Part shown: piece by piece, positions 7,576 through 14,613 of the stretch | Numbering within the stretch: the stretch's first letter is position 1 | How the letters are laid out: every line of letters starts with the position of its first letter | Source of the DNA: Nitrososphaerota archaeon | Lineage (GTDB): Archaea; Thermoproteota; Nitrososphaeria; Nitrososphaerales; Gagatemarchaeaceae | Direction: 5' to 3' | Assembly: GCA_005877185.1 (NCBI GenBank) | Contig: VBPQ01000012.1 | Location: forward strand, 1-31,149 | Length of the DNA stretch: 31,149 nt | Program-made: the position numbers and the translations under genes | The notes under the pieces: generated by a model | What the model was told of the DNA's origin: nothing | What the model saw: only the letters and a program-made list of their open reading frames with translations | Databases searched by the model: none

Positions 7576-9254
7576 CATCCTTGGGCGAAGCGCTTGAGAG
7601 AAGGGAGGGGCGACTGTCCAGACCAACGCCTGGGGAACCGCACTCCAGGGAGGCGAAGGCATTCGCCGAAAAGATGGCGAGGTCGATAATTGAAGTCGAG
7701 AAAAGCATAAACAGCGTCGCCGACATCGCCATCCTGCTCGAAGTCTCCGGGATAACAAAGGAGGACCTGGAACGGTATGGCTTCGTCGATGTGTACGATC
7801 TCGCACTGTACGTCAGCAGGTTCATCGACTTCTATGAGGCGAGGCAGGAGGACGAGGCCGAGACAAACGCCCCGTTCCTGAACGAGATACCAAGCAGGAG
7901 GAGGAGGGTGATGGAGAGCCTGGCTATGACTTTCCCCTGGTCAGGTGCGCTAGCCTTGCTCTCCGTAACAGGGGTATCGCTGTGGATGGTCTCGGGATTG
8001 CCCCCGGGATACACCACCGCGCTCATGATCGGAGTTTTCCTCGGCATCGTTGTATCGGAGGGGCCGATGGCGACGTTCCACCGGCTCTTTCTCCTGAACC
8101 TCTCCCAACTTAACACGTGCGAGGCGAAGCGCACGGTCAGGAGAAACTTCTACTTCACCTCCCTCCTGTTGGGAGCCTCCGCCTTCTTTCTGCTCCTCTT
8201 CGGGTATCTGGTGCATATCCCAATCAACCTCCTTCTCGTGAGCTTCGTTGCCTTGGCCACGATCTCTCTCCATAGGGCCAGCTACATGATTCTCTACGCC
8301 ATGAAGAGGATTGGGCACATGGTCCTATCCTACTCTCTCGCCCTTGCCTTACTCCTCTCGATCTACTACCTCGGTTCGGGGGCGATATCCGATGCGAGTA
8401 GCAGATACTTGGCGGCCCTTGGTGCAGCGTTCCTCTGGTTGTCCGTCAACGCATACTACGCTCACCACAGGCTGTTCAGACGCGTAGCGCGAGAGGAAGG
8501 AGAAGTTCCCCATTTTTACAGGACTCCAAGCACCGACGAGTACACCCTCAAGGCCAGGGTCACGGTGCAGATGCTCGAGGCCCTGCCATACTATGCCTTT
8601 GGAATCTTCTTCTTTGCGATGATGTTCGGAGATAGGGTGGTCTCTTGGATCTTCAATCCGGCCTTGGCCCAGGTGGGTTCGCTTCCCATGCAGTTCAACG
8701 CGGCGTACCATGCGGGCGCCGACCCGGCCACGCTCGTCTTCTTCGTAACGTCCATAGTCCAGTACGTGATGATGGCCCCAGTATACATGGAGGTGACGAA
8801 TCTCAGCCTGACGCTCGGAATCAAACAGGTGGGCGGTGTCGACGAGTTTCTCAGGAAGCGTTACGGGAGGTTGATGCTCGCCACCATCGTGACCTCTTGT
8901 TGCGCCGCCTTTGGCCTGAACTTGTTAGGGCCGTCGCTGATGCCAGTGCTTCAGGGCTCCCCCGTCAGCTCGACGATTCTGGAGGTGGCCTCCATCGGCA
9001 ACATATTCCTCTCCATCTTTGTGGCCAACAGCATGTTCGGTATGTTCATGAACCGGATCAGGGCGTTCGCAATCACTGCGTTCGCAGCTACGGTAATCCT
9101 AGGCTTGGGAGGCTTCGCCCTGGCGCAAGGAGGCTTCCAGAACGTAGTCTACGCCTACCTCGTCGCGGCGGCAGTCTCGGCCGTGTCATCAACCGCGTAC
9201 ATAACGAGGGCGATAAGGAGAGCCTCAAGCATCTTCTTCGCGAGGTTTGCGTAG
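7572..9254 (+). CDS. pelG: PelG-like polysaccharide exporter (MOP-like membrane protein)
   Basis: 560 residues from a TTG start whose last two bases form the TGA stop of the PelF-like gene (TTGA overlap), implying coupled translation. A soluble N-terminal segment of about 115 residues, charged and helical (KMARSIIEVEKSINSVADIA), is followed by roughly 12 hydrophobic helices from about residue 118 to the end. The segment YYAFGIFFFAMMFGDRVVSW resembles the conserved region of the PelG/EPS-E family (PF16933) in which an Asp-Lys/Arg pair lies in a helix before a Trp-rich stretch. PelG moves the nascent Pel chain across the membrane with PelF. The bacterial protein is about 450 residues, so the N-terminal extension is unusual. 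The pairing with PelF, order F then G, is as in bacterial pel operons. A generic Wzx-type flippase is the alternative. Confidence 0.76.
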   Translation: MTSLGEALERREGRLSRPTPGEPHSREAKAFAEKMARSIIEVEKSINSVADIAILLEVSGITKEDLERYGFVDVYDLALYVSRFIDFYEARQEDEAETNAPFLNEIPSRRRRVMESLAMTFPWSGALALLSVTGVSLWMVSGLPPGYTTALMIGVFLGIVVSEGPMATFHRLFLLNLSQLNTCEAKRTVRRNFYFTSLLLGASAFFLLLFGYLVHIPINLLLVSFVALATISLHRASYMILYAMKRIGHMVLSYSLALALLLSIYYLGSGAISDASSRYLAALGAAFLWLSVNAYYAHHRLFRRVAREEGEVPHFYRTPSTDEYTLKARVTVQMLEALPYYAFGIFFFAMMFGDRVVSWIFNPALAQVGSLPMQFNAAYHAGADPATLVFFVTSIVQYVMMAPVYMEVTNLSLTLGIKQVGGVDEFLRKRYGRLMLATIVTSCCAAFGLNLLGPSLMPVLQGSPVSSTILEVASIGNIFLSIFVANSMFGMFMNRIRAFAITAFAATVILGLGGFALAQGGFQNVVYAYLVAAAVSAVSSTAYITRAIRRASSIFFARFA

Positions 9255-9410
9255 GGAGCTCACAATCCCTCTTCTGAACCGCACGCACCCTTCTTGTCAC
9301 CGCTCATGCAGCGCCGAGAGCCCACCGCACCAATCGGTGAGAGATCGGACGAATGAACGAGGAGGGAGGGAGGGAAAAGAAACGGCTTTCGAGTGCGTGC
9401 GTGAGTGCCC

Positions 9411-10373
9411 CTACAAAGACGGTAGGGCCAGTCGGGGCCGCTCCTTGAAGAATTCGATTGTCCTTCTGACCCCTTCCTCAAAGCTCACCTTGGGTTCCCA
9501 GTTCAAGAGCCTCTTCGCCTTTGAGTTGTCTCCCACAGACCTCATCATCTCCCCCGGTCTTGGGCTCGCACGCACGGGTCTCAACTCGTCACCCTTTCCC
9601 GCACCGTCTATCACGAGCTGGGCTACATCCTTCACCTTATGATCGACGCCAGAGCAGAGGTGGATGGTCTCTCCCACGACCCCCTCCGAGGTCAGCGACC
9701 TAAAGATGCCCTCTGCGATGTCCTCGACGAAGGTCCAGTCCCGCGTCTGTTCCCCTTCACCGTAGATTACGGGAGATTTGCCGTCCAGGACCTTCGTGAC
9801 GAAACTCGCGATCATCGCTCCCCTTGCTCCCGGCCTCTGCCGCGGGCCAAAGATGTTGAAGCCTCTGGTTATCACGACCGGAAACCCGTAGGTGAGGTAG
9901 TAGCTCCGGCAGTAGGTCTCAGCAGCCAGCTTGCTCGCCGCGTACGGAGACCTCGGGGCGAGGGACGACCAGTCTTCGTCGGCCTTCTTCGGATACTCGA
10001 TGGTTCCTAGGATTTCGCACGTGCTCATGAGATGGAAGCGCTTGACCCCCTCCTCACGGGCTGCCTCCAACATGTTGAAGGTTCCCTCCACGTTGACCTC
10101 CCAGAAGGGTCTTGGCTCTTCGATGCTGTGGTCAATCGAGACGAGGGCCGCGACGTGACTGACCAAATCGCACCCCTCTACGGCTTCCCTGCAGACGTCG
10201 GGATTGCTCACATCGCCCCTCTGAAACTCAATCTCGTTATCCTTGAGAAGATGATTCAGGTTTTCTAGCTCACATTTCAGGCCGAGGACCCTAACGTCAA
10301 AGCCTGCGGCAAGAAATCGCTCGACTAGATGTGAGCCGACGAAACCGCATCCGCCGGTGATTAGAACCTTCAC
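9411..10373 (-). CDS. NAD(P)-dependent sugar-nucleotide epimerase/dehydratase (extended SDR)
   Basis: 320 residues. I place the start at GTG 10373 because a TATA box (ATTTATAATC, minus strand) lies 26 bp upstream; the longer reading to 10436 would begin upstream of its own promoter. Motifs: Rossmann VLITGGCGFVGSHLVERF, active-site Thr in MSTCEILG, catalytic YAASK, substrate-binding GFNIFGPRQRPG and TRDWTFVEDIAEG. This is the GalE / WbpP / dTDP-glucose-4,6-dehydratase superfamily, which inverts or oxidises C4 of a nucleotide sugar. The exact substrate cannot be settled. It converges on the PelG-like gene and sits in the same polysaccharide block, which fits supply of a UDP-hexose or UDP-HexNAc. 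Confidence 0.88.
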   Translation of the reverse strand: MKVLITGGCGFVGSHLVERFLAAGFDVRVLGLKCELENLNHLLKDNEIEFQRGDVSNPDVCREAVEGCDLVSHVAALVSIDHSIEEPRPFWEVNVEGTFNMLEAAREEGVKRFHLMSTCEILGTIEYPKKADEDWSSLAPRSPYAASKLAAETYCRSYYLTYGFPVVITRGFNIFGPRQRPGARGAMIASFVTKVLDGKSPVIYGEGEQTRDWTFVEDIAEGIFRSLTSEGVVGETIHLCSGVDHKVKDVAQLVIDGAGKGDELRPVRASPRPGEMMRSVGDNSKAKRLLNWEPKVSFEEGVRRTIEFFKERPRLALPSL

Positions 10374-10394
10374 TTCGCATACAACTCGTGGAAG

Positions 10395-10403
10395 ATTATA
10401 AAT
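10395..10403 (-). promoter_or_regulatory. TATA-box promoter of the first epimerase gene
   Basis: On the minus strand ATTTATAAT is centred 26 bp before the GTG at 10373. The match in sequence and spacing is what decides the start codon, and it implies a leaderless message separate from the upstream epimerase. Confidence 0.7.
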
Positions 10404-10503
10404 GGCTGAGGATAGATGTGTACAGTTGATTTCCACCTAAAAATCTTCTAGACAATCCGGCTGGCGAGTTCATCTCGCGCGTCTCCAACCATGCTCCCAC
10501 GAG

Positions 10504-11472
10504 CTAGGCGACGAGTAATTCTGCGTGCTGCGTCCTCATCTGGTCGACGAACGAGGCGAGCCCTCGAGAGAGTGGAACCCTCGGCTTGTATCCGAGCAGA
10601 CTCGAGATCTTGGATATCGAGGCGACGCCGATTCTGTCATCTCCAGGCCGTGGAGGCAGGAAGCGCGGTTGGACCGTTACACCCGTGACAGACTGCAAGA
10701 CTTGTAGGAGCTCGAGGATGGTGATAGAATTTCCGGAGGCGACGTTGAAGGTTTCACCAACCGCGGCCTTCGATTCCATCGCCAGCATGTTAGCCTGGAC
10801 GATATCGGCTACATTGACGAAGTCGCGGGTCTGTTGCCCGTCCCCGAAGATGGTCGGAGTCTTTCGCTGCATGAGCCTCTTCGCGAAGATGGTCATGACT
10901 CCGCTGTAGTCGTCGTTCATCCTCTGCCTGGGGCCGTAAGCGTTGAAGTACCTGAGTATGACCGTCTCCAGCCCGTAGCTCTTGTGATACGCGTTGAGGT
11001 AGCCCTCGCCCGAGAGTTTCGAGGCGCCGTACGGGGTTGACGGAGCGCAGAAGTCGCTCTCGGATGCCGGCGGCTTTCTTATGCTACCGTAGACAGCAGC
11101 CGAGGAAGCGAAGACTATCCGCTTCACACCCCTCTTCACGCAGAAGTTCATCAGCTCCAACATGGCGTTCACGTTGACTCCGTGCACCGCCATTGGGTGG
11201 GCCACCGACTCGGGAGCGCTCGCGATCGCGGCCTCGTGAAAGACGACATCGACGTCTCCCAGGTCATTTGGAAGGCGGTCTATCCGGCCCACCTCACCCA
11301 CGCAGAGGTGCAAGAGTTTGCTTCCCGAGTTCCGCCTTAGGTTGTCTATCGAGCCCGTGCTCAGGTTATCGAGAACCCAGGTTTCAATCCCCCTCTCCAC
11401 CAACTCGTCGACCAGGTGGCTCCCGATGAAGCCCGCGCCACCAGTCACCAGCGCACGAGTGACGTTTGTCAT
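10504..11472 (-). CDS. UDP-glucose/UDP-GlcNAc 4-epimerase-like extended SDR
   Basis: 322 residues from ATG 11472 (MTNVTRALVTGG); the frame is open to a TTG at 11592, but the extra 40 residues are low-complexity and precede the Rossmann fold, so the ATG is preferred. Motifs: ALVTGGAGFIGSHLVDEL, VLDNLSTGSIDNL typical of GalE/Gne enzymes, FHEAAIAS, active-site Ser in FASSAAVYGS, catalytic YGASK, RYFNAYGPRQR and TRDFVNVADIVQA. The enzyme should interconvert gluco and galacto forms of a UDP-sugar through a C4 keto intermediate. In this context UDP-GlcNAc to UDP-GalNAc (WbpP/PelX-like) would supply a Pel-type polymerase, but UDP-Glc/UDP-Gal is equally compatible with the visible motifs. It follows the second helical-repeat gene on the same strand after 138 bp. 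Confidence 0.87.
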   Translation of the reverse strand: MTNVTRALVTGGAGFIGSHLVDELVERGIETWVLDNLSTGSIDNLRRNSGSKLLHLCVGEVGRIDRLPNDLGDVDVVFHEAAIASAPESVAHPMAVHGVNVNAMLELMNFCVKRGVKRIVFASSAAVYGSIRKPPASESDFCAPSTPYGASKLSGEGYLNAYHKSYGLETVILRYFNAYGPRQRMNDDYSGVMTIFAKRLMQRKTPTIFGDGQQTRDFVNVADIVQANMLAMESKAAVGETFNVASGNSITILELLQVLQSVTGVTVQPRFLPPRPGDDRIGVASISKISSLLGYKPRVPLSRGLASFVDQMRTQHAELLVA

Positions 11473-11610
11473 CCCGGGGTCGCCGCCCGCGTAAGAAGGG
11501 GGAGCCTTCGTCGCACGGCCTTCACGTGACGATACAGCGGTGCGCAGCTCTCGGTCGAGTCGGGCCGCTCGGACGTCCACGTCCAGAAGCAACGGGCAGC
11601 GTCTGGACTG

Positions 11611-12243
11611 CTATCCAAGTTGCTTGATAATGTACTCCTCATCGATCAAACTACTCCCAGCGGTTGAACGGTCGGACTCGGCTGCAGGCTTTGGTCTCGG
11701 ACGAGAGGGCTGCGAGCTGAGAAAACTCCGAATTGCACGCTGCAGCTCCGCATCGCCTTGGCCGCCCTGTGACCCGGTCGTCGGGTGAGTCGATGCGGGG
11801 GGGCTGCGCCTGGGAGGCTGAAGTAGATTCTCCTGGATGAACGGGTCAACCCTGCGAGCCAAGGGCTTATACATATCTCGAATCAGTCGGGCCTCTGCCG
11901 CCTCCCCAGACAGCAAGAAGCATTCGTAAGCTCGCTCGAGCGACCAAAGTGCCTCCCTGAGTGAAGTGCCTATCGCGCTCTCGAAGACGTCCCTGTAGAC
12001 GGTGGCTGCCTCATGGTAGAGACTGCGCGCCTCGCCGGCGTATCCGAGCTTGACCAGACAGTCCGCGGCGCAGGAGCAGCACAAACCGGCCCTGGCGAAA
12101 GCACCCTCCTCGACGGACCCCGCTGCGTCCTTGAGATAGAGGACGACTGCGCCGACGAGGTCGCCCTCTTCATCCGCCCTGAGAGCGGCAAACCAAGGTT
12201 CGGATTCAGCCGTCAGCCCCTCTAGCGAACTCGCCACGCGCAC
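11611..12243 (-). CDS. Small TPR/SNAP-like helical-repeat protein, second copy
   Basis: 210 residues from a GTG at 12243, with a CTTAAAAG TATA-like box about 28 bp upstream. Paralogue of the protein at 5482-6066: AVVLYLKDAAGS, RAGLCCSCAADCLVKLG, ARSLYHEAATVYRDVFESA and SLERAYECFLLSGE align in order, with similar spacing. The last 80 residues are a disordered Pro/Ser/Thr/Gln-rich tail ending in a short helical peptide (DEEYIIKQLG), absent from the other copy. No signal peptide or membrane segment. It heads the epimerase arm just as the other copy heads the PelF/PelG arm, so the pair may adapt each arm to a common complex. Function unknown. Confidence 0.78.
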   Translation of the reverse strand: MRVASSLEGLTAESEPWFAALRADEEGDLVGAVVLYLKDAAGSVEEGAFARAGLCCSCAADCLVKLGYAGEARSLYHEAATVYRDVFESAIGTSLREALWSLERAYECFLLSGEAAEARLIRDMYKPLARRVDPFIQENLLQPPRRSPPASTHPTTGSQGGQGDAELQRAIRSFLSSQPSRPRPKPAAESDRSTAGSSLIDEEYIIKQLG

Positions 12244-12267
12244 TCATATGAGATGACGGTTCCGATT

Positions 12268-12275
12268 CTTTTAAG
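12268..12275 (-). promoter_or_regulatory. TATA-box promoter of the second helical-repeat gene
   Basis: CTTAAAAG on the minus strand is centred about 28 bp upstream of the GTG at 12243. It borders the paired 28-bp repeats at 12281-12342. Confidence 0.5.
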
Positions 12276-12280
12276 GGAAT

Positions 12281-12342
12281 GTTAATCATCTTATGGTGGA
12301 ATCTTCTCGAGAACGTTAATCATCTTATGGTGGAATCTTCTC
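12281..12342. repeat. Two perfect 28-bp direct repeats in the divergent promoter region
   Basis: The same 28 bp (beginning gttaatcatcttatggtgg) occur at 12281-12308 and 12315-12342, separated by 6 bp, so the period is 34 bp. The pair lies between the TATA box of the minus-strand helical-repeat/epimerase arm and the TATA box of glmS. This is a natural place for one regulator to control both directions. Only two copies are present and there is no array beyond them, so this is not a CRISPR. Confidence 0.85.
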
Positions 12343-12386
12343 ATGAAAAATTCAGGGACTAGGCCACAGTGAAAACGTAGGGTTCC

Positions 12387-12395
12387 CTTTAAAAT
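12387..12395 (+). promoter_or_regulatory. TATA-box promoter of glmS
   Basis: CTTTAAAAT is centred about 24-26 bp upstream of the GTG start at 12415, predicting a leaderless glmS message. Confidence 0.62.
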
Positions 12396-12414
12396 CGAGG
12401 CGTGAACCAATACC

Positions 12415-14175
12415 GTGTGCTCCATCATAGGTTTTGTCAGCTGTAAGCGGGCTTCCCCCTCGATAGTCCAGGGGCTTAGAAGGATGGAGTACAGGGGGTA
12501 CGACAGCGCAGGCATAGCCGTCCTCGAGGGCAAGAAGATCCACGTCAGGAAGGGGGTGGGAAAGGTCGTAGATGTCAACAACATGCTGGGGATGGATGAG
12601 CTCCCCGGGTATATCGCCGTCGGCCATACCAGGTGGGCCACCCACGGAGGCGTGACGGAGAAGAACGCTCACCCGCACGTGTCGAGCTCAGGCCGGCTCG
12701 CCTTGGTTCACAACGGGATAGTCGACAACTACCGGGCTCTGAAGGAGGGCCTCCTGAAAGAGGGCTTCACCTTCAAGAGCGAAACAGACAGCGAGGTGAT
12801 AGCAAACCTCCTCGAAAAGGCCTTCGCCGAGACCAGGAGCATCGAGGAGTCGATGATGAGAGTGGTCACTCAGATAGACGGAAACTACGCCTTCGTCGCG
12901 ATCTTCGATGACGGAAGGCTGGCGGCGGCGAGATTCCACGAGCCACTCATAATCGGGATAGGGGAGAACGGGTACTACGTCGCGAGCGACGTACTCGGCT
13001 TTGCGGGCGTCACGGACAAGGTTGTCTACCTCGACAACGGGGAGTTCTCTGTGATAGATAGCGAAGGGATCAGCATCTTCGACTTCGCCGGGAGCCCAGT
13101 ACCACACAGCGTGACGAGGGTTGCGGAGGAGTTCGGCGTGATAGGGAAGGGGAAGTATGTGCACTTCACCCTGAAAGAAATCTTTGAGCAGCCGCAGACA
13201 ATCATGATGGCGGCCAGATTGACCGAGTCGGAATTGAAAGAAGTCTCCCAGCTGTTAACCGAAGCGAGCAGAGTGTATGTCATGGGTTGTGGAACCAGCT
13301 ACCACGCCGCCCTTCTTGGATGCCGTCTGCTCTCTGAGTATACCCAGGTCAATGCAACGCCGGTGCTTGCGAGCGAGGCGAAGTTCCTTCCCGCGAAGTA
13401 CGACAGCAAGACTGTCCTAATCGCTCTCTCTCAGAGCGGCGAGACCGCGGACGTCCTCGAGGCAGTCGAGATTGGCCGCGAGAAGGGTGCGAAGGTCGTA
13501 TCGATCGTCAACGTGACTACCTCCACCCTCGCCCGGATTTCCACACTTTCGATAGGGCTGCGCTGCGGGCCCGAGATAGGGGTAGCTGCGACCAAGAGCT
13601 TCACCTCACAGCTGGCGACCTTCTACGCCATCGCTAGCCACCTATCTGGCGGGAGGGTCCCGTCTGACCTAACGGCCGTCTCGAAGGGAGTCTCGGAACT
13701 CCTCTTGAAGCAGACGCACCTTCGGGAGGTTGCGAGGAGGATGAAGGGAGCCTCGGACATCTACATCCTAGGGACGGGGCCGCACTACTGCGTCGCCCTC
13801 GAGGGGGCACTCAAGATTAAGGAACTCGCGTACGTTCACGCGGAGGCTATACCGGGTGGAGAGTTGAAGCACGGACCCTTGGCTCTGCTCGACCCAAGCG
13901 TCTACGTCATCGTCGTCAATCCCACCGACGCCACCTACGTCGACATGCTGGCCTCGGCGCATGAGGTGAAGTCAAGGGGGGCAAGGATCATCGGAATCTC
14001 GGACAAACCATCTGACGTGTACGATGAATGGTTGGGGATTCCCAAGCTCGACCCCACCCTCTCCCCACTCGTCGAGGTCGTTCCATTCCAGGCACTAGCC
14101 TATTACCTGGCCGTGGAGAGGAACGCCGACCCGGACTACCCAAGGAACCTGGCGAAGTCCGTCACGGTGAAGTAA
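12415..14175 (+). CDS. glmS: Glutamine-fructose-6-phosphate aminotransferase (isomerising)
   Basis: 586 residues, GTG start. The start is fixed by the obligatory N-terminal nucleophile: the second residue is Cys (MCSIIGFV), exposed after Met removal. The glutaminase domain (2 to about 215) shows GLRRMEYRGYDSAG, HTRWATHG and HNGIVDNY. Two SIS sugar-isomerase domains follow, with CGTSYHAAL, ALSQSGETADVL, AATKSFTSQ and AIPGGELKHGPLALL, and the C-terminus ends in the usual AKSVTVK. The enzyme makes glucosamine-6-phosphate from fructose-6-phosphate and glutamine, the committed step to UDP-GlcNAc. It is divergent from the epimerase arm and next to the PelF/PelG cluster, which fits supply of amino sugar to a polysaccharide; the window also holds glutamine synthetase, which makes its amino donor. 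Confidence 0.97.
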   Translation: MCSIIGFVSCKRASPSIVQGLRRMEYRGYDSAGIAVLEGKKIHVRKGVGKVVDVNNMLGMDELPGYIAVGHTRWATHGGVTEKNAHPHVSSSGRLALVHNGIVDNYRALKEGLLKEGFTFKSETDSEVIANLLEKAFAETRSIEESMMRVVTQIDGNYAFVAIFDDGRLAAARFHEPLIIGIGENGYYVASDVLGFAGVTDKVVYLDNGEFSVIDSEGISIFDFAGSPVPHSVTRVAEEFGVIGKGKYVHFTLKEIFEQPQTIMMAARLTESELKEVSQLLTEASRVYVMGCGTSYHAALLGCRLLSEYTQVNATPVLASEAKFLPAKYDSKTVLIALSQSGETADVLEAVEIGREKGAKVVSIVNVTTSTLARISTLSIGLRCGPEIGVAATKSFTSQLATFYAIASHLSGGRVPSDLTAVSKGVSELLLKQTHLREVARRMKGASDIYILGTGPHYCVALEGALKIKELAYVHAEAIPGGELKHGPLALLDPSVYVIVVNPTDATYVDMLASAHEVKSRGARIIGISDKPSDVYDEWLGIPKLDPTLSPLVEVVPFQALAYYLAVERNADPDYPRNLAKSVTVK

Positions 14176-14250
14176 CATCTTCTTGGAAGATAGATTCCAC
14201 TAGTAGTTTTACCGCAAAGTCACTTATCTACCCTGGAGAGAAGAGGTAAG

Positions 14251-14499
14251 ATGAGTGATCAGCGGCTCGGGCAATCGCAGGCGGGTCAGAAGGGCGAGAG
14301 TCTTGCGCCCCGGACGAGGAACTTTCTGATCAATCGTTGCGAAGCCTGTGGGAGGCAAATGTCCATTCAGGAGGGGGACGTCCTGTTCGAGCGAAGATGG
14401 TATCACGCCCCCTGCTGGAAGATGGCGGGTACCGGGCGGGCTCGCGAGGAGATAGCGTGGGTCTCGTCTTTGGAGCCAGACGCGACCTACGACACGTGA
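14251..14499 (+). CDS. Small zinc-finger-like protein (CxxC-x18-HxxC)
   Basis: 82 residues from ATG 14251, preceded by GAGGTAAG as a possible ribosome-binding site. The only recognisable element is one zinc-binding knuckle set: C30 and C33 (RCEACGRQ) and H52 and C55 (WYHAPCW), a treble-clef or half-LIM-like arrangement. The N-terminal 25 residues are polar and probably disordered. It lies 75 bp after glmS on the same strand and 114 bp before the KaiC-like gene. Function unknown; a small nucleic-acid- or protein-binding adaptor is possible. Confidence 0.65.
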   Translation: MSDQRLGQSQAGQKGESLAPRTRNFLINRCEACGRQMSIQEGDVLFERRWYHAPCWKMAGTGRAREEIAWVSSLEPDATYDT

Positions 14500-14582
14500 T
14501 GCCCTGGAGGTAGTAAAAGGTAGGTAGGCAGGTAGGCCCGACGTCGTCGCCGGGTCATCGACGTTCGTTCCTCCAATATTCT

Positions 14583-14590
14583 CATATATG
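14583..14590 (+). promoter_or_regulatory. TATA-box promoter of the KaiC/GvpD-like gene
   Basis: CATATATG is centred about 27 bp before the ATG at 14614. The spacing supports that ATG rather than the GTG at 14593, which lies too close to the box. Confidence 0.55.
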
Positions 14591-14613
14591 TTGTGCGCTT
14601 GATAAAGAGTCAG

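Noticed and set aside
9255..9410. Terminator or RNA gene between the convergent PelG-like and epimerase genes
   Set aside because: No clear hairpin, T-run or RNA-gene signature seen by eye; nothing supportable.
10374..10436. Longer start for the first epimerase (extra 21 residues)
   Set aside because: Would begin upstream of the TATA box at 10395-10403 and precede the Rossmann motif with unrelated residues.
12281..12342. Possible CRISPR array (two 28-bp repeats)
   Set aside because: Only two copies with a 6-bp spacer; no spacers of normal length and no cas genes in the window.
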